This document shows, one piece after another, positions 1 through 8,669 of a stretch of 54,911 bases of DNA. Source of the stretch: Nocardia sp. MH4 (lineage in GTDB: Bacteria; Actinomycetota; Actinomycetes; Mycobacteriales; Mycobacteriaceae); assembly GCF_019266065.1 (NCBI RefSeq), contig NZ_LPNR01000130.1, positions 1 to 54,911 of the forward strand. Direction: 5' to 3'. The first letter of the stretch is position 1. Every line of letters begins with the position of its first letter. Below the pieces are notes generated by a model. That model made no database searches, had not been told where the DNA came from, and worked only from the letters and a program-made list of their open reading frames with translations. The translations under genes and the position numbers were made by a program.

Positions 1-1009
1 GTGCGGCGGGGACCGGGGCCTGGTGGGGTGGGCGCCACGGGGGCTGGGGCGCGGGAGGGATCGGCTGGGCCGGGTTGGGGCCGTAGCCGGGGGCGTGCGG
101 GGGGTAGGGGCCCACGGGGGCGGGTGGGTAGAAGGCGGGCGTGTTGGCCGGGGGCCGGGGCAGGGCGGGCGGGGTGTTGGAGGTCAGGGCCTGGCGGGCG
201 GCTTTGGCGAAGGCGGCGCACGAATCGAAGCGGGCCGCGGGGTGTTTGGCCATGGCGGCGGCGAGGACGGCGTCCAGGGCGGGGGGCAGGCCCTGGCGGC
301 GCAGGGCCAGAGGCGGCGGGTTGAGGTAGAGGGTGCCGCGGATGATCTCGTTCGGGTCCGGCGAGTCGAACGGGGCGATGCCGGTGAACAGCCAGTAGAG
401 AGCGCAGGCCAGGGAGTACTGGTCGGAGCGGTGGTCGAGTTCGGCGCCGGTCATCTGTTCGGGCGAGGCGTAGGCCAGGGTCGCGGTGAACATGCCCTGC
501 TGGGTCAGGTGGGTGGAATCGGCGCGCAGGCGGGCGATACCGAAGTCGGTCAGGAACATCCGCTCGCCCTGACCGCCGCCGGAGCGGGCCAACAGGATGT
601 TGGCCGGCTTCACGTCCCGGTGCAGCACTCCCCTGCTGTGCGCGTAATCCAGTGCGTCGGCGACCCCTTCGACGATCTGCACGGCCCGTTCCGGCGGCAG
701 TGTCATGGGATCGACGGTCGCCGCGTCGATCCCGTCGACATACTGCATGCTGATCCACAGCTGCTCGCCCTCGGTGCCGCGGTCGAAGACGGTGACGATG
801 CCGGGATGATCGAGCCCGGCCGCCAGATCCGCTTCCCGTTCGAAGCGGGCGCGCACCCGTTCGTCGGCGAACAGATCGCGGTTGAGCAGCTTGAGCGCGG
901 TCAACCGGTCCAGCCGCGGATGCCGCGCCAGATACACCGTGCCCATGCCGCCCTGGCCGAGCATCCGCTCGATGGTGAACCCGGCGAACACCTCACCGAT
1001 GTCGAGCAC
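1..1009 (-). CDS. Ser/Thr protein kinase, C-terminus beyond the window
   Basis: Eukaryotic-like (PknB-type) serine/threonine kinase that phosphorylates proteins on Ser/Thr. From the GTG at 1009 the protein shows the glycine-rich loop GQGGMG (residues 18-23), the ATP-binding Lys40 in TALKLL, HRD at 130-132, DFG at 155-157 and the APE-like ASPEQ. After the kinase domain comes a Pro/Ala/Tyr-rich linker that is still open at position 1, so any membrane segment or sensor domain lies outside the window. An in-frame ATG lies at codon 16 but would cut into the kinase fold, so GTG is preferred. The next gene is divergent. Its substrates cannot be told from the sequence. Confidence 0.93.
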   Translation of the reverse strand, partial: MLDIGEVFAGFTIERMLGQGGMGTVYLARHPRLDRLTALKLLNRDLFADERVRARFEREADLAAGLDHPGIVTVFDRGTEGEQLWISMQYVDGIDAATVDPMTLPPERAVQIVEGVADALDYAHSRGVLHRDVKPANILLARSGGGQGERMFLTDFGIARLRADSTHLTQQGMFTATLAYASPEQMTGAELDHRSDQYSLACALYWLFTGIAPFDSPDPNEIIRGTLYLNPPPLALRRQGLPPALDAVLAAAMAKHPAARFDSCAAFAKAARQALTSNTPPALPRPPANTPAFYPPAPVGPYPPHAPGYGPNPAQPIPPAPQPPWRPPHQAPVPAA

Positions 1010-1202
1010 TGCGACCCCCTTCCGGCGCCTGTGGCGGACCAGCATGGCACCCGCGCAGCGGTGTGACCACGTTCATTCGAATTCTCGCCGAAAATCGGTG
1101 AAACTTGCTAACGGTCGTCCGGTATTGTCCGGGCGCGCTCGACGAGTAGTTTGCACCGCCGGAGCAGGGCGCCGACGCGCAGTGGGTGGTGGGGAGGATT
1201 CG

Positions 1203-2102
1203 GTGGTGAAGTCGACCGGAAAGGCGGCTGCCTGTCGCAGGCTGCTGCAGTGTGTGGTGCTGGCATCGGCCGCGCTGTCCGCCTCGTGTGCCCTGCCGGG
1301 TACCCCGACCGCCGTGAGCGCGCCCACGGTCACGGTGAACAGCGAAGACGCCTGGCACCCCGGCCTGTCCATCATGCTGCCCGATTCGCTGGCCGCGGAG
1401 TTCACCCAGCTGCAGGCGCAACTGCCGGGCCAGGTCGGCATGGCGCTGATGCCGGTCGGCGGCGGCCGGATGACGATCTACGGCGACTGGACCACCGGCA
1501 TCGCCTGGTCGACGATCAAGGTCCCGTTGGCGGTAGCCGCGCTGCGCCACGATCAGGACCAGTCCATCTTCGAGATGGTGCAGGCCGCGATCACGGTGTC
1601 GGACAACGACGCCGCCGAGGGCCTGTGGCAATCCCTGGGCGACGGCGAGGAAGCCGCCGAGGCCGTGCAGGAGGTCCTCGACGAGGCGGGCGACATCTCC
1701 ACCGGCAAGGAGAATCTGCGCACCGAACTCGACTACACGTCCTTCGGCGGCACCGAATGGTCGCTGGCCAATCAGGTCCGCTTCGCCTCGCGCCTGCCCT
1801 GCCTGCCGCACACCGAGCTGGTCCGGCAGCTGATGGGCGAGATCACCCCCGAGCAGGGCTGGGGGCTGGGTCAGCTCGACGGCACCGAGTTCAAGGGTGG
1901 CTGGGGCCCCGACGACGACACCGGCGTCTACACGGTGCGCCAGTTCGGGCTGGTGCCGGTCGGCAGCGGCCTGCTGGCGGTCGCTCTTGCCGCGCAAGCG
2001 GATTCGGGCACCTTCGACGACACCACCGCGCTGCTGGACCGGATGGCGCTGCTGCTGTCGCGGCACCTGCCGGAGCTGCGCGGCGGCGTCTGCCCGCGCT
2101 GA
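1203..2102 (+). CDS. Beta-lactamase-fold lipoprotein
   Basis: Secreted lipoprotein with a serine beta-lactamase/penicillin-recognising fold. The N-terminus has Lys/Arg, a hydrophobic stretch and a lipobox ending LSASC (Cys29), so it should be anchored outside the membrane. Three active-site-like motifs are in the right order: S103-T-I-K106 (SxxK), S133-D-N135 (SDN) and K231-G-G (the KTG triad). The Glu166 region of true class A enzymes was not identified. At 299 residues it fits the conserved actinobacterial lipoproteins of this fold, so real lactamase activity is uncertain. Start is one of two adjacent GTGs (1203 or 1206), behind a GGGAGGA Shine-Dalgarno. It converges with the response regulator gene. 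Confidence 0.8.
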   Translation: MVKSTGKAAACRRLLQCVVLASAALSASCALPGTPTAVSAPTVTVNSEDAWHPGLSIMLPDSLAAEFTQLQAQLPGQVGMALMPVGGGRMTIYGDWTTGIAWSTIKVPLAVAALRHDQDQSIFEMVQAAITVSDNDAAEGLWQSLGDGEEAAEAVQEVLDEAGDISTGKENLRTELDYTSFGGTEWSLANQVRFASRLPCLPHTELVRQLMGEITPEQGWGLGQLDGTEFKGGWGPDDDTGVYTVRQFGLVPVGSGLLAVALAAQADSGTFDDTTALLDRMALLLSRHLPELRGGVCPR

Positions 2103-2112
2103 GCGCACCGGC

Positions 2113-2778
2113 TCAGCCGGGGACGACCAGGCCGGATTCATAGGCCAGCACCACCGCCTGCGCCCGGTCGCGCAGGCCGAGCTTCGAGAAGACCTTGGAG
2201 ACATGGGTTTTCACGGTCTGCTCGGCGACGAACAGCGCCTCGGCGATCTCGGTGTTGGACAGGCCCTTGGCCACCAGCTCGAGCACTTCGCGTTCGCGCG
2301 GGGTCAGCGAGGTGAGCGCGGGGGCGGCGGGCGTGCGCACGGTGTTGCGCCTGCGGGTGACATCGGCGATCAGGCGACGGGTGATGGTCGGCGCGAGCAG
2401 CGCCTCACCGTCGGCGACGACGCGGACCGCGCGCACCAGTTCCTCGGCGGGCGCGTCCTTGAGCAGGAACCCGCTCGCGCCCAAGCTCAGCGCCTCGTAG
2501 ACGTAGTCGTCGATGTCGAAGGTGGTCAGCATCAGCACCCGCACCGGCGGATCGAAGCCGGCGGCGAGGATGGCCCGGGCGGCGTCGAGACCGTTCATCT
2601 CCGGCATGCGCACATCCATGAGCACCACGTCGGGGCGCAACCGCTTGGCCTCGGCCACCGCGACCCGGCCATCCGGCGCGTCACCGATGACGCTGATGTC
2701 GGGCTGGGCGGCCAGCAGCGCGCCGAAACCCTGCCGCACCATCGCCTGGTCGTCGGCGATCAAAACGGTAATAGCCAC
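2113..2778 (-). CDS. NarL/LuxR-family response regulator
   Basis: DNA-binding response regulator, 221 residues. The receiver domain (about 1-120) has the acidic pair Asp9-Asp10, phosphoacceptor Asp55 in LMDVRMP, and the conserved Lys in LKDAP. The C-terminal LuxR-type helix-turn-helix (about 150-215) has the LTPREREVLELVAKG signature. The histidine kinase gene lies 39 nt upstream on the same strand, so the two form a two-component pair. Target promoters are not evident. Confidence 0.95.
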   Translation of the reverse strand: MAITVLIADDQAMVRQGFGALLAAQPDISVIGDAPDGRVAVAEAKRLRPDVVLMDVRMPEMNGLDAARAILAAGFDPPVRVLMLTTFDIDDYVYEALSLGASGFLLKDAPAEELVRAVRVVADGEALLAPTITRRLIADVTRRRNTVRTPAAPALTSLTPREREVLELVAKGLSNTEIAEALFVAEQTVKTHVSKVFSKLGLRDRAQAVVLAYESGLVVPG

Positions 2779-2817
2779 TCGACCACCCTAATGGGCGCGC
2801 GGACGAGGCGAAGGGGC

Positions 2818-3981
2818 CTACGGTGTGGGCAGTTTCGCCGAGACCTCGAACCCGCCGTCCGGAGTGGGTCCGGCCGCCAGCTCGCCGCCGACCGCCTCGA
2901 CCCTGGTCCGCATGCCGTCGATCCCGTGTCCGCCGCCCGCGCCGGGCCCGCCGACGGCCGCCGCGGCCGCGTTGCGCACGGTCACCATCACCATCCCGGG
3001 ATCGACCGCGACGGCGACGTGCACCGGCGCGCCCGGCGCGTGCCTGGCCGAGTTCGCCATCGACTCCTGCACCACCCGGTAGACGGTCAGCCCGGTCGTC
3101 TCCGGCACCGCCGCCAGCTCACCGCGCACACTCCACTCGACCGGCAGACCCGCCCGCTGGGCCGAGGCGCACAGCTCGGGCACGTCGGCCGCACGCGGCT
3201 GCGGCGCGTGCTCGGGCAGCTGACCGTCGCTGCGCAGCACCCCGAGCAGCCCGCGGATCTCGTTGAGCGCGGTGCGCGCGGTGGCGCCGATGGACTCGAA
3301 TTCCGCGCGCGCGGCCGGGTCGAGATCGTCGATCCGGTAGGGCGCGGTCTGCGCCTGCACCACCACCATGGACATGTGATGGGCGACCACGTCGTGCAGG
3401 TCACGGGCGATGCGCGCCTTCTCCTCCAGGATCGCCCTGCGCGCGCGTTCGAGCTCGGTGACCTCTTCCTGGCGCTCCAGCTTGCGGCGCGAGGCGACCA
3501 CGGTGCGCAGCAGGTACCCGAACAGCGCGAGCGCGCCGAAGCCGACCACCCAGCCCCACAGCGGCCCGTCGGCGGATCCGGGCATGGTGGTGGCGAACAG
3601 CATCGACTGGGCCGCCCAGGCCACCACGATGATCGGTACCGCCGCCCGCAGCGCCACCGCGAACAGCAGCACGAACAGCACGATGACGTGCACGACCTGG
3701 AACGGCAGGTCGTTGTCGGGCAGCGGCGTCATGGCGATCGAGAACAGCAGCGCCGCGCCCGCCGAGATCGCCCAGCCCAGGGCCGGGTTGACCCGCACGA
3801 ACAGGATCGGGAACACCGCCATCGCCGCCAGCAGCGGGGCCAGGCCCGCGGGCACGTCGTGGGTGACGAACAGGGTGGGCCAGGCCACGCTGTACAGGAT
3901 CAGCGCGACCGCGACCGTCGCGAGGTCGAACCACGTGCGAGCGGTGATGCGGCGCGCGACGGGGCGCAGTTGTCCGGGCAT
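2818..3981 (-). CDS. Membrane sensor histidine kinase (HisKA_3 type)
   Basis: Sensor kinase of the NarX/DesK class, partner of the response regulator just downstream. Residues about 20-160 form several hydrophobic helices. A short coiled segment rich in Arg/Glu follows, then the dimerisation box RDLHDVVAHH with phospho-accepting His196. The HATPase_c domain follows, with the N box in MANSARHA and a glycine-rich lid near GGPGAGGGHG. Length (387 aa) is normal. No extracellular sensor domain is visible, so the signal is probably sensed in or at the membrane. Confidence 0.93.
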   Translation of the reverse strand: MPGQLRPVARRITARTWFDLATVAVALILYSVAWPTLFVTHDVPAGLAPLLAAMAVFPILFVRVNPALGWAISAGAALLFSIAMTPLPDNDLPFQVVHVIVLFVLLFAVALRAAVPIIVVAWAAQSMLFATTMPGSADGPLWGWVVGFGALALFGYLLRTVVASRRKLERQEEVTELERARRAILEEKARIARDLHDVVAHHMSMVVVQAQTAPYRIDDLDPAARAEFESIGATARTALNEIRGLLGVLRSDGQLPEHAPQPRAADVPELCASAQRAGLPVEWSVRGELAAVPETTGLTVYRVVQESMANSARHAPGAPVHVAVAVDPGMVMVTVRNAAAAAVGGPGAGGGHGIDGMRTRVEAVGGELAAGPTPDGGFEVSAKLPTP

Positions 3982-4146
3982 GGCTCGAGCCTACGAACCG
4001 TCCGGTCAGCGGACCTCATACCCACGAACGATTTCGGACCCCCTACCCTGGTGTGACCCCGGCGCCGGGTCACCCGCCCGCGCGCCCCGAGAACCGGTCC
4101 ACAGCGGGATGCCCGCCACCGGACCCGCTCCTTATCGTCGGAGGCC

Positions 4147-4914
4147 ATGAACACCCCGCTTCGCCAGGTACCCGCCGCTCGCCGTGCCCGTACCGCCGTC
4201 TCCGCCGCCTCGTCGAACACCGGTACCCCGGCCGAAGCCGCGCATCGCCGCCGCAGCGGTGTCGCCCTGTGTACCGCGGGCCTGGCCATGGCCGCCGCCG
4301 TCGTCATGTCCGCGCCCGGCGCCATGGGCACCACGCCCGGTGGCGGCACCGAGAACGCGGCCGCGGCCGCGGTGGTGCGCGCGCTCACCGACGACGACCC
4401 CGACGCCACCGCGCTGATCCCGCGCGACTTCGGCTACAAGTTCGGCTACGACCCGGCCCAGCAGGACGGCCTGCTGGTCAACCCGAACGGTAGCTGCTCG
4501 TCCCCGGTGACGCTGCCCGCCGAGTTCGGCCCCGCCTGCAAGGCCCACGACCTGGGCTACGACATGCTGCGCTACGCCGAACGGGTCGACGAGCCGCTGG
4601 GCCCGTGGGCGCGGCGCGCGGTGGACGCGGCGCTGAACCGGCGCATCCACACGGCCTGCGAGTCGCGCGACGACGAGTTCTCCCGGGCCCGCTGCGGGGT
4701 GATGGCCGATATCGCCTTCACCGCGGTCGACGTGAACTCGCGCAGGCAGGAGTACGGCGCCCCGGTGGTGGAGAACGTCTTCGCCACGACCGACCCGGCC
4801 GACCGCCCGAACCTGTGGCCGCTGGCCCGGACCGTGCTCGGCCTGTTCGCGGTGACGGCGGCCTCGGCGGTGATCATCGACGCCCTGCGCAAGCGCAGGC
4901 GGCGGCTGGTCTGA
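4147..4914 (+). CDS. Secreted, membrane-anchored phospholipase A2-like protein
   Basis: Prokaryotic phospholipase A2-type protein, expected to hydrolyse the sn-2 acyl ester of phospholipids. The key motif is C130-K-A-H133-D134-L-G-Y, the CxxHDxxY catalytic signature with the His-Asp pair. Further cysteines could form disulfides. The N-terminus has a long basic leader followed by a hydrophobic export signal (about residues 38-60). Unusually, the C-terminus has a hydrophobic segment (about 225-245) ending in a basic KRRRRLV tail, which suggests anchoring in the cell membrane. The gene diverges from the histidine kinase. Enzyme activity is inferred from the motif only. Confidence 0.8.
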   Translation: MNTPLRQVPAARRARTAVSAASSNTGTPAEAAHRRRSGVALCTAGLAMAAAVVMSAPGAMGTTPGGGTENAAAAAVVRALTDDDPDATALIPRDFGYKFGYDPAQQDGLLVNPNGSCSSPVTLPAEFGPACKAHDLGYDMLRYAERVDEPLGPWARRAVDAALNRRIHTACESRDDEFSRARCGVMADIAFTAVDVNSRRQEYGAPVVENVFATTDPADRPNLWPLARTVLGLFAVTAASAVIIDALRKRRRRLV

Positions 4915-4925
4915 CCCGGTTGCCG

Positions 4926-4949
4926 AAAACTAGAACATGTCCTAGTTTT
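4926..4949. promoter_or_regulatory. 24-bp palindrome, candidate repressor operator
   Basis: Arms AAAACTAG (4926-4933) and CTAGTTTT (4942-4949) flank an ACATGT core. The central part fits the TnnAACnnGTTnnA pattern known for KstR, the TetR-family steroid-catabolism repressor of mycolic-acid actinobacteria, with one mismatch (C for the second T of GTT). It ends 5 nt before the ATG of the SRPBCC gene, where it would block initiation. The assignment to KstR is inference. Confidence 0.55.
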
Positions 4950-4954
4950 TCCGC

Positions 4955-5389
4955 ATGGCCCTCACTATCGACGAAACGATCGAGATCGACGCCCCCGCCG
5001 AGACGGTGTGGCGGGTGCTCACCGATTTCGACCGCTACGGCGAATGGAACACCTTCTGTTACGAGGCGGCGACCACGCTGGAACCCGGCTCGCCCATCGA
5101 CATGCGGGTGCAACTCGGCCCCAACCGGCGCCCGCAGCGGGAGTGGATCCGCAGCCACACCCCGGGCACCGAGTTCAGCTACACGATGAAGCCGGTGCCG
5201 CTGGGCGCCCTGCACAGCCTGCGCTCGCACACCGTGGTCGCGCTCGGCCCCAACCGCACCCGCTACGAGTCGCGGTTCACCCTGGCCGGCTGGCTCAGCC
5301 CCGTCGTCGAACTCGCCCTCGGCAAGCATCTGCGCGCCGGTTTCGCCGCGATGACCGCCGGCGTCGGCAAGCGCGCGACCGAAATCTGA
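4955..5389 (+). CDS. SRPBCC (START/polyketide-cyclase-like) protein
   Basis: Small hydrophobic-ligand-binding protein of the SRPBCC/Bet v 1 superfamily, 144 residues, the usual length. The N-terminus (MALTIDETIEIDAPAETVW) and the following VLTDFDRYGEWN are typical of the fold's first strand and helices. There is no signal peptide, so it is cytosolic. No Shine-Dalgarno is seen because the operator-like palindrome abuts the ATG, so the transcript may be leaderless. Ligand unknown; a lipid or steroid would fit the operator but is speculative. Confidence 0.82.
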   Translation: MALTIDETIEIDAPAETVWRVLTDFDRYGEWNTFCYEAATTLEPGSPIDMRVQLGPNRRPQREWIRSHTPGTEFSYTMKPVPLGALHSLRSHTVVALGPNRTRYESRFTLAGWLSPVVELALGKHLRAGFAAMTAGVGKRATEI

Positions 5390-5394
5390 AAAAC

Positions 5395-5428
5395 GGGGTG
5401 CGCCAGGCCGATTCGGCCCAGCGCACCC
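5395..5428. terminator. Bidirectional hairpin terminator
   Basis: Arms GGGTGCGC (5396-5403) and GCGCACCC (5421-5428) enclose a second short stem (GGCCG/CGGCC). It lies between the convergent SRPBCC and gatA genes. There is no clear T tract. Confidence 0.65.
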
Positions 5429-5442
5429 GCTCGGTTCCGACG

Positions 5443-6930
5443 CTAGAGGCCCGCGGGCGCGGGCAGCGCGCCGCGCGCCGCCTCGTAGGCCGCGCCCACC
5501 CGGTACAGGCGATCGTCGGCCAGCGCGGGGGCCATGATCTGCAGGCCCACCGGCAGGTTGTCGTCGGCCGACAGGCCCGACGGCACCGACATGCCGCAGT
5601 GCCCGGCCAGGTTGGTCGGCAGCGTGCACAGGTCCGACAGGTACATGGCCAGCGGGTCGTCGACCTTCTCGCCCAGCTTCCACGGGGTGAACGGGCTGGT
5701 CGGCGAGACCAGCACGTCGACCTGCTCGTAGGCGGCGTCGAAGTCGCGCGCGATCATCGTGCGGACCTTGAGCGCCTGACCGTAGTAGGCGTCGTAGTAG
5801 CCGGCCGAGAGCGCGTAGGTGCCGATGATGATGCGGCGCTTCACCTCGGGACCGAAACCGGCCTCGCGGGTCAGCGACATCACCTGGTCGGCGCTGTGGC
5901 TGCCGTCGTCACCGACGCGCAGGCCGTAGCGCATGGCGTCGAAGCGCGCCAGGTTCGACGACACCTCCGACGGCATCACCAGGTAGTACGACGACAGCGC
6001 GTATTCGAAGTTCGGGCACGACACCTCGATCACCTCGGCGCCCAGTTCCTTCAGCACCGCGACCGCGGCGTCGAAGGAAGCGAGCACGCCGGGCTGGTAA
6101 CTGTCGGAATGCAATTCGCGCACCACGCCGACGCGCACGCCGGTCAGGTCGCCGTTGGCGCCCTGCTCGGCCGCGGCGACCACCGGGGCCACCGGCACGT
6201 CACGGGAGGTGGAGTCACGCGGGTCGTAGCCGGCGATCACCTCGTGCAGCAGCGCGGTGTCGAGCACCGTGCGACCGCACGGACCGCCCTGGTCCAGCGA
6301 CGACGCGCAGGCGACCAGGCCGTAGCGCGAGACGGTGCCGTAGGTGGGCTTCACGCCGACCGTCGCGGTGACCGCGGCGGGCTGACGGATGGAGCCGCCG
6401 GTGTCGGTGCCGATCGCCAGCGGCGCCTGGAACGAGGCCAGCGCCGCCGCCGAACCTCCGCCGGAACCACCCGGGATGCGGGTGGTGTCCCACGGGTTGC
6501 GGGTCGGGCCGTAGGCCGAGTTCTCGGTGGAGGAGCCCATCGCGAACTCGTCCATGTTGGTCTTGCCCAGGATCGGGATGCCCGCGGCGCGCAGCCGCGA
6601 GGTGACCGTCGCGTCGTAGGGCGACATCCACCCCTCCAGCACCTTCGAGGCGCAGGTGGTCGGCATGTCCGTGGTGGTGAAAACGTCCTTGAGCGCCAAC
6701 GGAACTCCCGCCAGCGGCGAGGCGGGCGTCTCGCCGGCGGCCAGCGCGGCGTCGACCACGGCGGCCGCGGCCAGCGCCTCGTCCCCCGCGACGTGCAGGA
6801 ACGCGTTGAGCTCACCGTCGACCGCGGCGATCCGATCCAGGTGCGCGCGGGTGACCTCGGTGGAGGACACCTCGCCGCCGTGGATCTTGGCCGCCAGCTC
6901 GGCGGCCGACAGCTGGGTCAACTCGCTCAT
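5443..6930 (-). CDS. gatA: Aspartyl/glutamyl-tRNA amidotransferase subunit A
   Basis: Amidase subunit of GatCAB. It releases ammonia from glutamine to convert Glu-tRNA(Gln) and Asp-tRNA(Asn) to Gln-tRNA(Gln) and Asn-tRNA(Asn). It belongs to the amidase-signature family. The Ser-cis-Ser-Lys machinery is visible in the Lys of ALKDVF, the glycine/serine-rich stretch GGSGGGSAAA and the nucleophile region GTDTGGSIRQPA. Length (495 aa) is normal. The ATG overlaps the gatC stop by 4 nt (ATGA), so the genes are translationally coupled. gatB is not in this window. Confidence 0.97.
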   Translation of the reverse strand: MSELTQLSAAELAAKIHGGEVSSTEVTRAHLDRIAAVDGELNAFLHVAGDEALAAAAVVDAALAAGETPASPLAGVPLALKDVFTTTDMPTTCASKVLEGWMSPYDATVTSRLRAAGIPILGKTNMDEFAMGSSTENSAYGPTRNPWDTTRIPGGSGGGSAAALASFQAPLAIGTDTGGSIRQPAAVTATVGVKPTYGTVSRYGLVACASSLDQGGPCGRTVLDTALLHEVIAGYDPRDSTSRDVPVAPVVAAAEQGANGDLTGVRVGVVRELHSDSYQPGVLASFDAAVAVLKELGAEVIEVSCPNFEYALSSYYLVMPSEVSSNLARFDAMRYGLRVGDDGSHSADQVMSLTREAGFGPEVKRRIIIGTYALSAGYYDAYYGQALKVRTMIARDFDAAYEQVDVLVSPTSPFTPWKLGEKVDDPLAMYLSDLCTLPTNLAGHCGMSVPSGLSADDNLPVGLQIMAPALADDRLYRVGAAYEAARGALPAPAGL

Positions 6931-7223
6931 TCGCCCTCTCCCAGGATCTGCGGGACCAGGAAACGCTGTTCTTCCACGGCGGGCGCCTGGTCCAGCGCCT
7001 GCTCGGGAGTCAGACCGGGTACGACCACATCGGGCCTGGTCACATTGGTCGTCGGGTTCGGCGACGCGGTGGCGGGGACGTCGGCGGCGACCTCGGAGAT
7101 GGTCCGCACGTGGCTGAGGATCGAATCCAGCTGACCGGCGAACTGGTCGAGTTCGGCGTCGGTCAACGCCAGCCGGGACAGCCGGGCGAGGTGAGCGACC
7201 TCGTCACGGGAGATTGCGGGCAC
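6927..7223 (-). CDS. gatC: Aspartyl/glutamyl-tRNA amidotransferase subunit C
   Basis: Small (98 aa) stabilising subunit of GatCAB, wrapping the GatA-GatB interface. It shows the family opening ISRDEVAHLARLSRLALTD and the conserved LDSILSHVRTISEV helix. A purine-rich Shine-Dalgarno (GAAAGGGG) precedes the ATG. It overlaps gatA by 4 nt and starts from a roughly 215-bp region shared with the divergent ACT-domain gene. Confidence 0.96.
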   Translation of the reverse strand: MPAISRDEVAHLARLSRLALTDAELDQFAGQLDSILSHVRTISEVAADVPATASPNPTTNVTRPDVVVPGLTPEQALDQAPAVEEQRFLVPQILGEGE

Positions 7224-7438
7224 CGCGGGACCCCTTTCGGCTTAGGTATGGGAACTAGTTGCCCACAGCCTATCGAGGGCGGGTGACGGGGCCGGACGCA
7301 CCCGCCTCGCGCGAAAGTTCGCGCATGTCGCGCCCAGGGGCGCATACTTCGACTCGATAGCCCGCGCTCGGGGGTGTAAGTATTGCGTCACCGGGTATTC
7401 GTGTCGAACAGCCCCGGCCGCCTAGGAAAGGAACGCAC

Positions 7439-8089
7439 GTGTCATACCTGCTCCGCGTGCAACTTCCGGATCGACCGGGAAGCCTCGGCTCCCTGGCACT
7501 CGCCCTCGGCGGGGTCGGCGCGGACATCCTCTCGCTCGACGTCGTGGAGCGTGGCGCCGGTTTCGCCATCGACGATCTGGTGGTCGAGGTGCCCACCGGC
7601 GCGCTGCCCGACACCCTCATCACCGCCGCGGAGTCCGTGCACGACGTGAGCGTCGACTCGATCCGGCCCTACTCCGGCGTCCTGGACACCCACCGCGAGC
7701 TCGAGCTGATCGATCAGGTCGCCAGTGCGCGGGACGATCGCCTGCAGGTGCTCGTCGACGGTGTGCCGCGGGTCCTGCGGGTGGGCTGGTCCACGATCAT
7801 CGGCATGAGCCCCGGCGGCGCCTACCGCGTGGTCGGCAGCCCGAGTGCCCCTGAGACGCAAGCGGGTTCGGCACCGTGGATGCCACTGGAGAAGCCGTCG
7901 TGGCTCGACGGCGAAGCCGACTGGGTACCGCAGATCTGGCGCGACATGGACACCAAGCTGGCCGCCGCCCCGCTGGGCAACACCGGCAAGTCGCTGCTGC
8001 TCGGTCGTCCGGGCGGCCCGGATTTCCGCCCGTCGGAAGTGGCGCGGCTGGGCTATCTGGCCGGCATCGTCGCGACCGTGCTCAGCTGA
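7439..8089 (+). CDS. ACT-domain amino-acid-binding protein
   Basis: Conserved actinobacterial protein, positional counterpart of M. tuberculosis Rv3013. Residues about 3-75 form an ACT domain (LLRVQLPDRPGSLGSLA, then GADILSLDVVE), a regulatory fold that usually binds amino acids. The rest (to 216 aa) is a less characterised domain with no recognised catalytic motif. Start is GTG 7439 behind AGGAAAGG. It diverges from gatC, and its 3' end overlaps the convergent acetyltransferase gene by 8 nt. Ligand and target are unknown. Confidence 0.88.
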   Translation: MSYLLRVQLPDRPGSLGSLALALGGVGADILSLDVVERGAGFAIDDLVVEVPTGALPDTLITAAESVHDVSVDSIRPYSGVLDTHRELELIDQVASARDDRLQVLVDGVPRVLRVGWSTIIGMSPGGAYRVVGSPSAPETQAGSAPWMPLEKPSWLDGEADWVPQIWRDMDTKLAAAPLGNTGKSLLLGRPGGPDFRPSEVARLGYLAGIVATVLS

Positions 8090-8603
8090 GCGCGAGCCGC
8101 ATCACATACAGCTGCAGTCCGTCGTGGGTCGACCAATTACGTTCCGGCACACCGACGAACCCCAACCGCTCGTAGATCCGGTGCGCGTCCACCATCGTGC
8201 CCATGGTGGTCAGCGCCACCGCCTCGTAGCCGCCGGCACGCGCCTGGTCGATCACGGTGCGCACCAACGCCGTGCCCACGCCGAGGCCACGCGCGTCCTT
8301 GGCCACCGCGAGCATCCGGAACTCCAGTTCGCCCGGTAACGCGATCTCCGCGTACGGCGTGCCCGGCTTCGCGACGGTGAGCGACCCGGCGACCTTGCCG
8401 TCGTACACGGCGACCAGCACCTCGGCCTCGGCGGCCCGGTGCGCGACGTCGCCCAGCTCCCGGACGTAGCCGTCGTCCTCGTCGACGTAGCCGTCGCCCA
8501 CATACACCTGCACGGTCAGCGCGGAGATAGCGGCGAATTCCTCGGGGCGGGCGGTCCGGATCCGGAGGCCGCTCCCGGGGGTCTGATGGTCGTTACCCTG
8601 CAT
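8082..8603 (-). CDS. GNAT-family N-acetyltransferase
   Basis: Acetyl-CoA-dependent acetyltransferase of about 173 residues. The GNAT core is present: FRMLAVAKDARGLGVGTALV contains motif A (RGLGVG, the acetyl-CoA pyrophosphate loop), followed by AVALTTMGTMVDAHRIYERLGF, the usual motif B. The ATG at 8603 is chosen because homology begins just after it; an in-frame extension to 8645 is open. Substrate unknown. It converges with the ACT-domain gene. Confidence 0.9.
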   Translation of the reverse strand: MQGNDHQTPGSGLRIRTARPEEFAAISALTVQVYVGDGYVDEDDGYVRELGDVAHRAAEAEVLVAVYDGKVAGSLTVAKPGTPYAEIALPGELEFRMLAVAKDARGLGVGTALVRTVIDQARAGGYEAVALTTMGTMVDAHRIYERLGFVGVPERNWSTHDGLQLYVMRLALS

Positions 8604-8669
8604 CCGGGCATGATCCCACCCGGCCCGCTGTGATCTGAAACTCACCCATGTCTCACCGGGATGGTGAGC

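Noticed and set aside
23..1066. Rightward frame at the window start
   Set aside because: Antisense of the Ser/Thr kinase, whose catalytic motifs are all present.
5008..7134. Rightward frame of over 700 codons
   Set aside because: Antisense of gatA and gatC, which are certain; composition is Arg/His/Gly-rich.
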